From Pictodentalium vernedei (taxonomy: Eukaryota > Mollusca > Scaphopoda > Dentaliida > Dentaliidae), in the NCBI GenBank assembly GCA_031216915.1, contig CM062296.1:145246344-145310343 (forward strand): DNA of 64,000 nt. Reading direction: 5' to 3'. Position numbers and translations under genes: made by a program. The notes beneath the pieces are model-generated. The model was not told the origin of the DNA, did no database searches, and worked only from the letters and a program-made list of their open reading frames with translations. Positions 40,806 to 58,500 of the stretch are shown here, in pieces; within the stretch, counting starts at the first letter, position 1; each line of letters begins with the position of its first letter.

Positions 40806-42956
40806 CTCTTAATACTAATATTACCAACACTTATTACTACCACTATCATCACTATCTGCTTCTAACACTACCAAATGGTACTACCAATGTCTCTTAATAC
40901 TAATATTACCATCACTTATTACTACCACTATCATCACTACCTGATTCTAACACTACCAAATGGTACTACCAATGTTTCTTAATTCTAATATTCCCATCAC
41001 TTGTTACTACCACAATCATCACTACCTGCTTCTAACACTACCAAATGGTACTACCAATGTCTCTTAATACTAATATTTCCATCACTTATTACTACCACTA
41101 ACATCATCGCCTGATTCTAACACTACCAAATGGTACTACCAATGTCTCTTAATACTAATATTACCATCACTTATTACTACCACAATCATCACAACCTGCT
41201 TCTAACACTACCAAATGGTACTACTACCAATGTCTCTTAATAGTTATATTACCATCACTTATTACTACCACTAACATCAACACCTGATTCTAACACTACC
41301 AAATGGTACTACCAATGTCTCTTAATACTAATAATACCAACACTTATTACTGCCGCTATCACCACTACCTGCTTCTAACACTACCAAATGGTACTACTAA
41401 CAATGTCTCTTAATACTAATATTACCATCAATTATTACTACCACAATCATCACTACCTGATTCTAACACTCCCAAATGGTACTACCAATGTCTCTTAATA
41501 CTTATATTACCATCACTTATTACTACCACTAACATGACTACCTGATTCTAACACTACCAAATGGTACTATCAATGTCTCTTAATACTAATATTACCAACT
41601 CTTAATACTACCACTATCACCACTACCTGCTTCTAACGCTACCAAATGGTACTACCAATGTCTCTTAATACTAATATTACCATCACTTATTACTACCACT
41701 ATCATCACTATCTTGTTCTACCACTACCGGGTGGTACTACCAATGTCTCTTAATACTAATATTACCATCACTTATTACTACCATTATCATCTCTACCTGA
41801 TTCTAACACTACCAAATGGTACTACCAATGTCTCTTAATACTAATAATACCAACACTTATTACTGCCACTATCACCACTACCTGCTTCTAACACTACCAA
41901 ATGGTACTACTACCAATGTCTCTTAATACTAATATTACCATCACTTATTACTACCACTATCATCACTACCTGATTCTAACACTACCAAATGGTACTACTA
42001 CCAATGTCTCTTAATAGTAATATTACCATCACTTATTACTGCCACTATCATCACTACCTGATTCTAACACTACCAAATGGTACTACCAATGTCTCTTAAT
42101 ACTAATATTACCAACACTTATTACTACCACAATCATCACTACCTGTCTCTAACACTACCAAATGGCACTACCAATGTTTCTTAATACTAATATTACCCTC
42201 ACTTATTACTACCACTAACATCACCACCTTGTTCAAACACTACCAAATGGAACTACCAATGTCTCTTAATACTAATATTACCATCACTTATTACTACCAC
42301 AATCATCATGACCTGCTTCTAACACTACCAAATGGTAGTACCAATGTCTCTTAATACTAATATTGCCATCACTTATTACTACCACAATCATCACTACCTG
42401 CTTCTAACACTACCAAATGGTACTACTACCAATGTCTCTTAATACTATTATTACCAACACTTATTACTACCACAATCATCACTACCTGTCTCTAACACTA
42501 CCAAATGGTACGACCAATGTCTCTTAATACTAATATTACCCTCACTTATTACTACCACTAACATCACCACCTGATTCTAACACTACCAAATGGTACTACC
42601 AATGTCTCTAATACTAATATTACCATCATTTATTACTACCACAATCATCACTACAATCATCACTACCTGCTTCCAACACTACCAAATGGTACTACCAATG
42701 TCTCTTAATACTAATATTACATCACTTATTGCTACCACAATCATCCCTACCTGCTTCTAACACTACCAAATGGTACCACCAATGTCTCTTAATACTAATA
42801 TTACCCTCACTTATTACCACCACTAACATCACCACTTTGTTCAAACACTACCAAATGGTACTACCAATGTCTCTTAATACTAATATTACCATCACTTATA
42901 ACTACCACAATCATCACTACCTGCTTCTAACACTACCAAATGTTACTACTACCAAT
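40806..42956 (+). repeat. 2,151-bp tandem duplication, copy 2
   Basis: Repeats copy 1 in order, sharing CATCATCGCCTG (38,951 and 41,102), AATAGTTATATT, CTACCGGGTGG (near 39,573 and 41,726) and CAAATGTTACTACTACC at its end. The junction near 40,800 follows the CAAATGTTACT monomer, which is otherwise followed by the 42,957 series. Confidence 0.85.
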
Positions 42957-45900
42957 GTCTCTTAATACTAATATTACCAACACTTATTACTACCACTATC
43001 ATCACAATCTGCTTCTAACGCTACCAAATGGTACTACCAATGTCTCTTAATACTAATATTACCATCACTTATTACTACCACTATCATCCCTACCTGCTTC
43101 TAACACTACCAAATGGTACTACCAATGTCTCTAATACTAATATTACCATCACTTATTACTACCACAATCATCACTACAATCATCACTACCTGCTTCTAAC
43201 ACTACCAAATGGTACCACCAATGTCTCTTAATACTATTATTACCAACACTTATTACTACCACTATCATCACTATCTGCTTCTAACACTACCAAATGGTAC
43301 TACAATGTCTCTTAATACTAATATTACCATCACTTATTACTACCACTATCATCACTACCTGATTCTAACACTACCAAATGGTACTACCAATGTCTCTTAA
43401 TACTAATATTCCCATGACTTGTTACTACCACAATCATCACTACCTGCTTCTAACACTACCAAATGGTACTACCAATGCCTCTTAATACTAATATTACCAT
43501 CACTTATTACTACCACTAGCATCACCACCTGATTCTAACACTACCAAATGGTACTACCAATGTCTCTTAATAGTGATATTACCATCACTTATTACTACCA
43601 CAATCATCACTACCTGCTGCAAACACTACCAAATGGTACTACTACCAATGTCTCTTAATACTAATATTACCATCACTTATTACTACCACAATCATCACTA
43701 CCTGCTTCTAACACTACCAAATGGTACTACCAATGTCTCTTTATACTAATATTACCATCACTTATTACTACCACAATCATCACTACCTGCTTCTAACACT
43801 ACCAAATGGTACTACCAATGTCTCTTAATACTAATAATACCAACACTTATTACAACCACTATCATCACTACCTGATTCTAACACTACCAAATGGTCCTAC
43901 TACCAATGTCCCTTAATACTAATATTACCATCACTTATTACTGCCACTATCATCACTACCTGTTTCTAACACTACCAAATGGTACTACCAATGTCTCTTA
44001 ATTCTAATATTACCAACAATTATTACTACCACAATCATCACTACCTGTCTCTAAAACTACCAAATGGTACTACCAATGTCTCTTAATACTAATATTACCC
44101 TCACTTATTACTACCACTAACATCACCACCTTGTTCAAACACTACCAAATCTTACTACCAATGTCTCTTAATACTAATATTACCATCACTTATTACTACC
44201 ACAATCATCACGACCTGCTTCTAACACTACCAAGTGGTACTACCAATGTCTCTTAATACCAATATTGCCATCACTTATTACTATCACTAACATCACCACC
44301 TGATTCAAACTCTACCAAATGGTACTACCAATGTCTCTTAATACTAATATTACCATCACTTATTACTACCACTATCATCACTACCTGGTTCTAATACTAC
44401 CAACTGGTACTACTACCAATGTCTCTTAATACTAATATTACCTTCACTTATTACTACCACTATCATCACTACCTGATTCTAACACTACCAAATGGTACTA
44501 CCAATTTCTCTTAATACTAATATTACCATCACTTATTACTACCACAATCATCACTACAATCATCACTACCTGCTTCTAACACTACCAAATGGTACTACCA
44601 ATGTCTCTTAATACTAATATTACCATCACTTATTACTACCACAATCATCACTACCTGCTTCTAACACTACCAAATGGTACTACCAATGTCTCTTAATACT
44701 AATATTACCATCACTTATTACTACCACAATCATCACTACCTGCTTCTAACACTACCAAATGGTACTACTACCAATGTCTCTTAATACTAATATTACCATC
44801 ACTTATTACTACCACAATCATCACTACAATCATCACTACCTGCTTCTAACACTACCAAATGGTACTACCAATGTCTCTTAGTACTAATATTACCATAACT
44901 TATTACTACCACTAACATCACCACCTGATTCTAACACTACCAAATGGTACTACCAATGTCTCTTACTACTAATAATACCAACACTTATTACTGCCGCTAT
45001 CACCACTACCTGCTTCTAACACTACCAAATGGTACTACTAACAATGTCTCTTAATACTAATGTTACCATCACTTATTACTATCACTATCATCACTACCTG
45101 CTTCTAACACTACCAAATGGTACTACCAATGCCTCTTAATACTAATATTGCCATCACTTATTACTACCACTAACATGACTACCTGATTCTAACACTACCA
45201 AATGGTACTACCAATGTCACTTAATACTAATATTACCAACAGTTATTACTACCACTATCACCACTACCTGCTTCTAACACTACCAAATGGTACTACCAAT
45301 GTCTCTTAATACTAATATTACCATCACTTATTACTACCACTATCATCCCTACCTTGTTCTACCACTACCAGGTGGTACTACCAATGTCTCTTAATACTAA
45401 TATTACCATCACTTATTACTACCACTATCATCACTACCTGATTCTAACACTACCAAATGGTACTACCAATGTCTCTTAATTCTAATATTCCCATCACTTG
45501 TTACTACCACAATCATCACTACCTGCTTCTAACACTACCAAATGGTACTACCAATGTCTCTTAATACTAATATTACCATCACTTATTACTACCACTAACA
45601 TCACCGCCTGATTCTAACACTACCAAATGGTACTACCAATGTCTCTTAATACTAATATTACCATCACTTATTACTACCACTATCATCACTACCTGCTTCT
45701 AACACTACCAAATGGTACTACCAATGTCTCTTAATACTAATATTACCATCACTTATTACTATCACTATCATCACTACCTGATTCTAACACTACCAAATGG
45801 TACTACCAATGTCTCTTAATTCTAATATTCCCATCACTTGTTACTACCGCAATCATCACTACCTGCTTCTAACACTACCAAATGGTACTACCAATGTCTC

Positions 45901-46230
45901 TTAATACTAATATTACCAACACTTATTACTACCACTATCATCACTCTCTGTTTCTAACACTACCAAATGATACTACCAATGTCTCTTTATACTAATATTA
46001 CCATCACTTATTACTACCACCATCATCACTACCTGCTTCTAACACTACCAAATGGTACTACCAATGTCGCTTAATACTAATATTACCATCACTTATTACT
46101 ACCACAATCATCACTACCTGCTTCTAACACTACCAAATGGTACTACTACCAATGCCTCTTAATAGTTATATTACCATCACTTATTACTACCACTAACATC
46201 ACCACCTGATTCTAACACTACCAAATGGTA
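42957..46230 (+). repeat. Mosaic block related to 53,517-55,590 and 20,700-21,300
   Basis: From 42,957 to about 45,200 the monomer order matches 53,517-55,590. The offset falls from 10,560 to 10,475 and then 10,378 as single monomers and a 12-bp unit differ. Shared unusual forms include ACCAACTGGT near 44,401 and 54,870, AATATTGCC near 45,144, and CTACTGCAAAC-type ends. The final kilobase, 45,250-46,230, is absent from the downstream copy and instead resembles 20,700-21,300. Confidence 0.75.
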
Positions 46231-49200
46231 CTACCAATGTCTCTTAATACTAATAATACCAACACTTATTACTGCCGCTATCACCACTACCTGCTTCTAA
46301 CACTACCAAATGGTACTACTAACAATGTCTCTTAATACTAATATTACCATCACTTATTACTACCACAATCATCACTACCTGATTCTAACACTACCAAATG
46401 GTACTACCAATGTCTCTTAATACTAATATTACCATCACTTATTACTACCACTAACATGACTACCTGATTCTAACACTACCAAATGGTACTATCAATGTCT
46501 CTTATACTAATATTACCAACACTTATTACTACCACAATCATCACGACCTCCTTCTAACACTACCAAGTGGTACTACCAATGTCTCTTAATACTAATATTA
46601 CCATCACTTATTACTACCACTATCATCACTATCTTGTTCTACCACTACCAGGTGGTACTACCAATGTCTCTTAATACTAATATTACCATCACTTATTACT
46701 ACCATTATCATCTCTACCTGATTCTAACACTACCAAATGGTACTACCAATGTCTCTTAATACTAATAATACCAACACTTATTACTGCCACTATCACCACT
46801 ACCTGCTTCTAACACTACCAAATGGTACTACTACCAATGTCTCTTAGTACTAATATTACCATCACTTATTACTACCACTATCATAACTACCTGATTCTAA
46901 CACTACCAAATGGTACTACTACCAATGTCTCTTAATACTAATATTACCATCACTTATTACTGCCACTATCATCACTACCTGATTCTAACACTACCAAATG
47001 GTACTACCAATGTCTCTTAATGCTAATATTACCAACACTTATTACTACCACAATCATCACAACCTGTCTCTAACACTACCAAATGGCACTACCAATGTCT
47101 CTTAATACTAATATTACCATCACTTATTACTACCACAATCATCATGACCTGCTTCTAACACTACCAAATAGTACTACCAATGTCTCTTAATACTAATATT
47201 ACCATCACTTATTACTACCACAATCATCACTACCTGCTTCTAACACTACCAAATGGTACTACTACCAATGTCTCTTAATACTATTATTACCAACACTTAT
47301 TACTACCACAATCATCACTACCTGTCTCTAACACTACCAAATGGTACTACCAATGTCTCTTAATACTAATATTACCCTGACTTATTACTACCACTAACAT
47401 CACCACCTGATTCTAACACTACCAAATGGTACTACCAATGTCTCTAATACTAATATTACCATCACTTATTACTACCACAATCATCACTACAATCATCACT
47501 ACCTGCTTCTAACACTACCAAATGGTACTACCAATGTCTCTTAATACTAATATTACATCACTTATTACTACCACAATCATCCCTACCTGCTTCTAACACA
47601 ACCAAATGGTACCACCAATGTCTCTTAATTCTAATATTACCCTCACTTATTACCACCACTAACATCACCACCTTGTTCAAACACTACCAAATGGTACTAC
47701 CAATGTCTCTTAATACTAATATTACCGTCACTTATAACTACCACAATCATCACTACCTGCTTCTAACATACCAAATGGTACTACAATGTCTCTTAATACT
47801 AATATTACCATCACTTACTACTACCACTATCATCACTACCTGATTCTAACACTACCAAATGGTACAACCAATGTCTCTTAATACTAATATTCCCATCACT
47901 TGTTACTACCACAATCATCACTACCTGCTTCTAACACTACCAAATGGTACTACCAATGTCTCTTAATACTAATATTACCATCACTTATTACTACCACTAA
48001 CATCACCACCTGATTCTAACACTACCAAATGGTACTAGCAATGTCTCTTAATACTAATAATACCAACACTTATTACTGCCGCTATCACCACTACCTGCTT
48101 CTAACACTACCAAATGGTACTACTAACAATGTCTCTTAATACTAATATTACCATCACTTATTACTACCACTATCATCACTACCTGCTTCTAACAAGACCA
48201 AATGGTACTACCAATGTCTCTTAATACTGATATTACCATCACTTATTACTACCACTAACATGACTACCTGATTCTAACACTACCAAATGGTACTACCAAT
48301 GTCTCTTAATACTAATAATACCAACACTTATTACTACCACCATCACCACTACCTGATTCTAACACTACCAAATGGTACTACTACCAATGTCTCTTAATAC
48401 TAATATTACCATCACTTATTACTGCCACTATCATCACTACCTGCTTCTAACACTACCAAATGGTACTACCAATGTCTCTTAATACTAATATTACCATCAC
48501 TTATTACTACCACTATCATCACTACCTTGTTCTACCACTATCAGGTGGTACTACCAATGTCTCTTAACACCAATATTACCATCACTTATTACTACCATTA
48601 TCATCTCTATCTGATTCTAACACTACCAAATGGTACTACCAATGTCTCTTAATACTAATAATACCAACACTTATTACTGCCACTATCACCACTACCTGCT
48701 TCTAACACTACCAAATGGTACTACTACCAATGTCTCTTAATACTAATATTACCATCAATTATTACTACCACTATCATCACTACCTGATTCTAACACTACC
48801 AAATGGTACTACTACCAATGTCTCTTAATACTAATATTACCATCACTTATTACTACCACTAACATCACCATCTGATTCTAACACTACCAAATGCTACTAC
48901 CAATGTCTCTTCATAATAATAATACCAACACTTATTACTACCACTATCATCATTACCTGATTCTAACACTACCAAATGGAACTACTACCAATGTCTCTTA
49001 ATACTAATATTACCATCACTTATTACTACCACTAACATCACCATCTGATTCTAACACTGCCAAATGGTACTACCAATGTCTCTTAATACCAATATTACCA
49101 TCACTTATTACTACCACTAACATCACCATCTCATTCTAACACTACCAAATGGTACTACCAATGTCTCTTAATACTAATAATACCAACACATATTACTACC

Positions 49201-52200
49201 ACTATCATCACTACCTGCTTCTAACACTACCAAATGGTACTACCAATGTCTCTTAATACTAATATTACCATCACTTATTACTACCACAATCATCACTACC
49301 TGCTTCTAACACTGCCAAATGGTACTACCAATGTCTCTTAATACTAATATTACCAACACTTATTACTACCACTATCATCACTATCTGCTTCTAACACTAC
49401 CAAATGGTACTACTAACAATGTCTCTTAATACTAATATTACCTTCACTTATTACTGCCACAATCATCACTACCTGCTTCTAACACTGCCAAATGGTACTA
49501 CCAATGTCTCTTAATACTAATATTACCAACACTTATTACTACCACTATCATGACTACCTGCTTCTAACACTATCAAACGGAACTACTACCAATGTCTCTT
49601 AATACTAATATTACTATCACTTATTACAACCACAATCATCACTACCTGATTCTAACACTGCCAAATGGTACTACTAATGTCTCTTAATACTAATATTACC
49701 AACACTTATTACTACCACTATCATCACTATCTGCTTCTGACACTACCAAATGGTACTACCAATGTCTCTTAATACTAATATTACCATCATTTATTACTAC
49801 AACAATCATCACTACCTGCTGCAAACACTACCAAATGGTACTACTACCAATGTCTCTTAATACTAATACTCCCATCACTTATTACAACCACAATCATCAC
49901 TACCTGCTTCTAACACTGCCAAATGGTACTACCAATGTATCTTAATACTAACATTACCAACACTTAATACTACCACTATCATCACTATCTGCTTCTAACA
50001 CTACCAAATGGTACTACCAATGTCTCTTTATACTAATATCACCATCACTTATTACTACCACTATCATCACTACCTGCTTATAACACTACCAAATGGTACT
50101 ACCAATGTCTCTTAATACTAATATTACCATCACTTATTACTACCACTAACATCACTACCTGATTCTAGAACTACCAAATGGTACTACCAATGTCTCTTAA
50201 TACTAATATTACCATCACTTATTACTACCACTAACATCACTACCTGATTCTAACACTACCAAATGGTACTACTAATGTCTCTTAATACTAATATTACCAT
50301 CACTTATTACTACCACTAACATCACTACCTGATTCTAACACTACCAAATGGTACTACCAATGTCTCTTAATACTAATATTACCATCACTTATTACTACCA
50401 CTAACATCACTGCCTGATTCTAACACTACCAAATGCTATTACCAATGTCTCTTAATACTAATATTACCATCACTTATTACTACCCCTATCATCACTACCT
50501 TGTTCTACCACTACCAGGCGGTATTACCAATGTCTCTTAATACTAATATTACCATCACTTATTACTACCACTAACATCACTATCTGCTTCTAACACTACC
50601 AAATGGTACTACCAATGTCTCTTAATACTAATATTACCATCACTTATTACTACCACTAACATCACAACCTGATTCTAACACTACCAAATGGTACTACCAA
50701 TGTCTCTTAATACTAATATTACCATCACTTATTACTACCCCTATCATAACTACCTTGTTCTACCACTACCAGGTGGTAATACCAATGTCTCTTAATACTA
50801 ATATTACCGACACTTATTGCTACCACTACCATCACTACCTGACTCTAACACTACCAAATGGTACTACCAATGTATCTTAATACTAATATTACCATCACTT
50901 ATTGCTACCACTATCTTCACTACCTTGTTCTACCACTACCAGGTGGTACTACCAATGTCTCTTAATACTAATATTACCATCACTTATTACCACCAAACAC
51001 TACCAAATGGTACTACCAATGTCTCTTAATACTAATATTACCATCACTTATTACTACCACAATCATCACTACCTGCTTCTAACACTACCAAATGGTACTA
51101 CTACCAATGTCTCTTAATACTAATATTACCAACACTTATTACTACCACTATCACCACTACCTGATTCTAACACTACCAAATGGTACTACCAATGTCTCTT
51201 AATACTAACAACACCAACACTTATTACTGCCGCTATCACCACTACCTGCTTCTAACACTACCAAATGGTACTACTACCAATGTCTCTTAATACTAATAAT
51301 ACCAACACTTATTACTGCCACTATCATCACTACCTGCTTCTAACACTACCAAATGGTACTACCAATGTCTCTTAATACAAATATTACCATCACTTATTAC
51401 TACCACAAATATCACTACAATCATCACTACCTGCTTGTAACACTACCAAATGGTACTACCAATGTCTCTTAATACTAATATTACCATCACTTATTACTAC
51501 CACAATCATCACTACCTGCTTCTAACACTACCAAATGGTACTACCAATGTCTCTTAATACTAATATTACCAACACTTATTACTACCACTATCATCACTAT
51601 CTGCTTCTAACACTACCAAATGGTACTACCAATGTCTCTTAATACTAATATTACCATCACTTATTACTACCACTATCATCACTACCTGATTCTAACACTA
51701 CCAAATGGTACTACCAATGTTTCTTAATTCTAATATTCCCATCACTTGTTACTACCACAATCATCACTACCTGCTTCTAACACTACCAAATGGTACTACC
51801 AATGTCTCTTAATACTAATATTACCATCACTTATTACTACCACTAACATCACCACCTGATTCTAACACTACCAAATGGTACTACCAATGTCTCTTAATAC
51901 TAATAATACCAACACTTATTACTGCCGCTATCACCACTACCTGCTTCTAACACTACCAAATAGTACTACTAACAATGTCTCTTAATACTAATATTACCAT
52001 CACTTATTACTACCACAATCATCACTACCTGATTCTAACACTCCCAAATGGTACTACCAATGTCTCTTAATACTAATATTACCATCACTTATTACTACCA
52101 CTAACATGACTACCTGATTCTAACACTACCAAATGGTACTATCAATGTCTCTTAATACTAATATTACCAACTCTTAATACTACCACTATCACCACTACCA

Positions 52201-55200
52201 GCTTCTAACACTACCAAATGGTACTACCAATGTCTCTTAATACTAATATTACCATCACTTATTACTACCACTATCATCACTATCTTGTTCTACCACTACC
52301 GGGTGGTACTGCCAATGTCTCTTAATACTAATATTACCATCACTTATTACTACCATTATCATCTCTACCTGATTCTAACACTACCAAATGGTACTACCAA
52401 TGTCTCTTAATACTAATAATACCAACACTTATTACTGCCACTATCACCACTACCTGCTTCTAACACTACCAAATGGTACTACTACCAATGTCTCTTAATA
52501 CTAATATTACCATCACTTATTACTACCACTATCATCACTACCTGATTCTAACACTACCAAATGGTACTACTACCAATGTCTCTTAATAGTAATATTACCA
52601 TCACTTATTACTGCCACTATCATCACTACCTGAATCTAACACCACCAAATGGTACTACCAATGTCTCTTAATACTAATATTACCAACACTTATTACTACC
52701 ACAATCATCACTACCTGTCTCTAACACTACCAAATGGCACTACCAATGTTTCTTAATACTAATATTACCCTCACTTATTACTACCACTAACATCACCACC
52801 TTGTTCAAACACTACCAAATGGAACTACCAATGTCTCTTAATACTAACATTACCAGCACTTATTACTACCACAATCATCATGACCTGCTTCTAACACTAC
52901 CAAACGGTAGTACCAATGTCTCTTAATACTAATATTACCATCACTTATTACTACCACAATCATCACTACCTGCTTCTAACACTACCAAATGGTACTACTA
53001 CCAATGTCTCTTAATACTATTATTACCAACACTTATTACTACCACAATCATCACTACCTGTCTCTAACACTACCAAATGGTGCTACCAATGTCTCTTAAT
53101 ACTAATATTACCCTCACTTATTACTACCACTAACATCACCACCTGATTCTAACACTACCAAATGGTACTACCAATGTCTCTAATACTAATATTACCATCA
53201 TTTATTACTACCACAATCATCACTACCTGCTTTCAACACTACCAAATGGTACTACCAATGTCTCTTAATACTAATATTACATCACTTATTATTACCACAA
53301 TCATCCCTACCTGCTTCTAACACTACCAAATGGTACCACCAATGTCTCTTAATACTAATATTACCCTCACTTATTACCACCACTAACATCACCACTTTGT
53401 TCAAACACTACCAAATGGTACTACCAATGTCTCTTAATACTAATATTACCATCACTTATAACTACCAGAATCAACACTACCTGCTTCTAACACTACCAAA
53501 TGTTACTACTACCAATGTCTCTTAATACTAATATTACCAACACTTATTACTACCACTATCATCACTATCTGCTTCTAACACTACCAAATGGTACTACCAA
53601 TGTCTCTAATACTAATATTACCATCACTTATTACTACCACAATCATCACTACAATCATCACTACCTGCTTCTAACACTACCAAATGGTACCACCAATGTC
53701 TCTTAATACTATTATTACCAACACTTATTACTACCACTATCATCACTATCTGCTTCTAACACTACCAAATGGTACTACAATGTCTCTTAATACTAATATT
53801 ACCATCACTTATTACTACCACTATCATCACTACCTGATTCTAACACTACCAAATGGTACTACCAATGTCTCTTAATACTAATATTCCCATCACTTGTTAC
53901 TACCACAATCATCACTACCTGCTTCTAACACTACCAAATGGTACTACCAATGCCTCTTAATACTAATATTACCATCACTTATTACTACCACTAGCATCAC
54001 CACCTGATTCTAACACTACCAAATGGTACTACCAATGTCTCTTAATACTGATATTACCATCACTTATTACTACCACAATCATCACTACCTGCTGCAAACA
54101 CTACCAAATGGTACTACTACCAATGTCTCTTAATACTAATATTACCATCACTTATTACTACCACAATCATCACTACCTGCTTCTAACACTACCAAATGGT
54201 ACTACCAATGTCTCTTAATACTAATATTACCATCACTTATTACTACCACAATCATCACTACCTGCTTCTAACACTACCAAATGGTACTACCAATGTCTCT
54301 TAATACTAATAATACTAACACTTATTACAACCACTATCATCACTATCTGATTCTAACACTAACAAATGGTACTACTACCAATGTCTCTTAATACTAATAT
54401 TACCATCACTTATTACTGCCACTATCATCACTACCTGATTCTAACACTACCAAGTGGTACTACCAATGTCTCTTAATACTAATATTACCAACAATTATTA
54501 CTACCACAATCATCACTACCTGTCTCTAAAACTACCAAATGGTACTACCAAAGTCTCTTAATACTAATATTACCCTCACTTATTACTACCACTAACATCA
54601 CCACCTTGTTCAAACACTACCAAATGTTACTACCATTGTCTCTTAATACTAATATTACCATCACTTATTACTACCACAATCATCACGACCTGCTTCTAAC
54701 ACTACCAAGTGGTACTACCAATGTCTCTTAATACCAATATTGCCATCACTTATTACTACCACTAACATCACCACCTGATTCAAACACTACCAAATGGTAC
54801 TACCAATGTCTCTTAATACTAATATTACCATCACTTATTACTACCCCTATCATCACTACCTGGTTCTAATACTACCAACTGGTACTACTACCAATGTCTC
54901 TTAATACTAATATTACCTTCACTTATTACTACCACTATCATCACTACCTGATTCTAACACTACCAAATGGTACTACCAATGTCTCTTAATACTAATATTA
55001 CCATCACTTATTACTACCGCAATCATCACTACAATCATCACTACCTGCTTCTAACACTACCAAATGGTACTACCAATGTCTCTTAATACTAATATTACCA
55101 TCACTTATTACTACCACAATCATCACTACATGCTTCTAACACTACCAAATGGTACTACCAATGTCTCTTAATACTAATATTACCATCACTTATTACTACC

Positions 55201-55590
55201 ACAATCATCACTACCTGCTTCTAACACTACCAAATGGTACTACTACCAATGTCTCTTAGTACTAATATTATCATCACTTATTACTACCACTAACATCACC
55301 ACCTGATTCTAACACTACCAAATGGTACTACCAATGTCTCTTACTACTAATAATACCAACACTTATTACTGCCGCTATCACCACTACCTGCTTCTAACAC
55401 TACCAAATGGTACTACTAACAATGTCTCTTAATACTAATGTTACCATCACTTATTACTATCAGTATCATCACTACCTGCTTCTAACACTACCAAATGGTA
55501 CTACCAATGTCTCTTAATACTAATATTGCCATCACTTATTACTACCACTAACATGACTACCTGATTCTAACACTACCAAATGGTACTACC
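46231..55590 (+). repeat. 9,356-bp tandem duplication, copy 1
   Basis: About 109 monomers. Landmarks recur 9,356 bp later: CTAACAATG (46,321 and 55,677), GTTCAAACAC (47,675 and 57,031), the 64-bp monomer (50,938 and 60,294) and CAAATGTTACTACTACC (near 53,500 and 62,855). About 47,600-52,800 also follows 30,500-35,700 at an offset near 17.2 kb, so this long unit was already present elsewhere in the array. Confidence 0.88.
50938..51001 (+). repeat. 64-bp short monomer, marker copy 6
   Basis: Lies 12,896 bp after copy 5, with the TTATTGCTACC neighbour of the downstream subgroup. Confidence 0.9.
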
Positions 55591-58500
55591 AATGTCTCTT
55601 AATACTAATAATACCAACACTTATTACTGCCGCTATCACCACTACCTGCTTCTAACACTACCAAATGGTACTACTAACAATGTCTCTTAATACTAATATT
55701 ACCATCACTTATTACTACCACAATCATCACTACCTGATTCTAACACTACCAAATGGTACTACCAATGTCTCTTAATACTAATATTACCATCACTTATTAC
55801 TACCACTAACATGACTACCTGATTCTAACACTACCAAATGGTACTATCAATGTCTCTTAATACTAATATTACCAACACTTATTACTACCACAATCATCAC
55901 GACCTCCTTCTAACACTACCAAGTGGTACTACCAATGTCTCTTAATACTAATATTACCATCACTTATTACTACCACTATCATCACTATCTTGTTCTACCA
56001 CTACCAGGTGGTACTACCAATGTCTCTTAATACTAATATTACCATCACTTATTACTACCATTATCATCTCTACCTGATTCTAACACTACCAAATGGTACT
56101 ACCAATGTCTCTTAATACTAATAATACCAACACTTATTACTGCCACTATCACCACTACCTGCTTCTAACACTACCAAATGGTACTACTACCAATGTCTCT
56201 TAGTACTAATATTACCATCACTTATTACTACCACTATCATAACTACCTGATTCTAACACTACCAAATGGTACTACTACCAATGTCTCTTAATACTAATAT
56301 TACCATCACTTATTACTGCCACTATCATCACTACCTGATTCTAACACTACCAAATGGTACTACCAAAGTCTCTTAATACTAATATTACCAACACTTATTA
56401 CTACCACAATCATCACAACCTGTCTCTAACACTACCAAATGGCACTACCAATGTCTCTTAATACTAATATTACCATCACTTATTACTACCACAATCATCA
56501 TGACCTGCTTCTAACACTACCAAATAGTACTAACAATGTCTCTTAATACTAATATTACCATCACTTATTACTACCACAATCATCACTACCTGCTTCTAAC
56601 ACTACCAAATGGTACTACTACCAATGTCTCTTAATACTATTATTACCAACACTTATTACTACCACAATCATCACTACCTGTCTCTAACACTACCAAATGG
56701 TACTACCAATGTCTCTTAATACTAATATTACCCTCACTTATTACTACCACTAACATCACCACCTGATTCTAACACTACCAAATGGTACTACCAATGTCTC
56801 TAATACTAATATTACCATCACTTATTACTACCACAATCATCACTACAATCATCACTACCTGCTTCTAACACTACCAAATGGTACTACAAATGTCTCTTAA
56901 TACTAATATTACATCACTTATTACTACCACAATCATCCCTACCTGCTTCTAACACAACCAAATGGTACCACCAATGTCTCTTAATACTAATATTACCCTC
57001 ACTTATTACCACCACTAACATCACCACCTTGTTCAAACACTACCAAATGGTACTACCAATGTCTCTTAATACTAATATTACCATCACTTATAACTACCAC
57101 AATCATCACTACCTGCTTCTAACATACCAAATGGTACTACAATGTCTCTTAATACTAATATTACCATCACTTACTACTACCACTATCATCACTACCTGAT
57201 TCTAACACTACCAAATGGTACAACCAATGTCTCTTAATACTAATATTCCCATCACTTGTTACTACCACAATCATCACTACCTGCTTCTAACACTACCAAA
57301 TGGTGCTACCAATGTCTCTTAATACTAATATTACCATCACTTATTACTACCACTAACATCACCACCTGATTCTAACACTACCAAATGGTACTAGCAATGT
57401 CTCTTAATACTAATAATACCAACACTTATTACTGCCGCTATCACCACTACCTGCTTCTAACACTACCAAATGGTACTACTAACAATGTCTCTTAATACTA
57501 ATATTACCATCACTTATTACTACCACTATCATCACTACCTGCTTCTAACAAGACCAAATGGTACTACCAATGTCTCTTAATACTGATATTCCCATCACTT
57601 ATTACTACCACTAACATGACTACCTGATTCTAACACTACCAAATGGTACAACCAATGTCTCTTAATACTAATAATACCAACACTTATTACTACCACCATC
57701 ACCACTACCTGATTCTAACACTACCAAATGGTACTACTACCAATGTCTCTTAATACTAATATTACCATCACTTGATACTGCCACTATCATCACTACCTGC
57801 TTCTAACACTACCAAATGGTACTACCAATGTCTCTTAATACTAATATTACCATCACTTATTACTACCACTATCATCACTACCTTGTTCTACCACTATCAG
57901 GTGGTACTACCAATGTCTCTTAACACTAATATTACCATCACTTATTACTACCATTATCATCTCTATCTGATTCTAACACTACCAAATGGTACTACCAATG
58001 TCTCTTAATACTAATAATACCAACACTTATTACTGCCACTATCACCACTACCTGCTTCTAACACTACCAAATGGTACTACTACCAATGTCTCTTAATACT
58101 AATATTACCATCAATTATTACTACCACTATCATCACTACCTGATTCTAACACTACCAAATGGTACTACTACCAATGTCTCTTAATACTAATATTACCATC
58201 ACTTATTACTACCACTAACATCACCATCTGATTCTAACACTACCAAATGCTACTACCAATGTCTCTTCATAATAATAATACCAACACTTATTACTACCAC
58301 TATCATCATTACCTGATTCTAACACTACCAAATGGTACTACTACCAATGTCTCTTAATACTAATATTACCATCACTTATTACTACCACTAACATCACCAT
58401 CTGATTCTAACACTGCCAAATGGTACTACCAATGTCTCTTAATACCAATATTACCATCACTTATTACTACCACTAACATCACCATCTCATTCTAACACTA

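Noticed and set aside
43400..45650. Possible foreign insertion, because monomer order here is less familiar
   Set aside because: Every unit is still the same ~85-bp satellite, and most of the order recurs at 53,880-55,590. It is a mosaic block, not an insertion.
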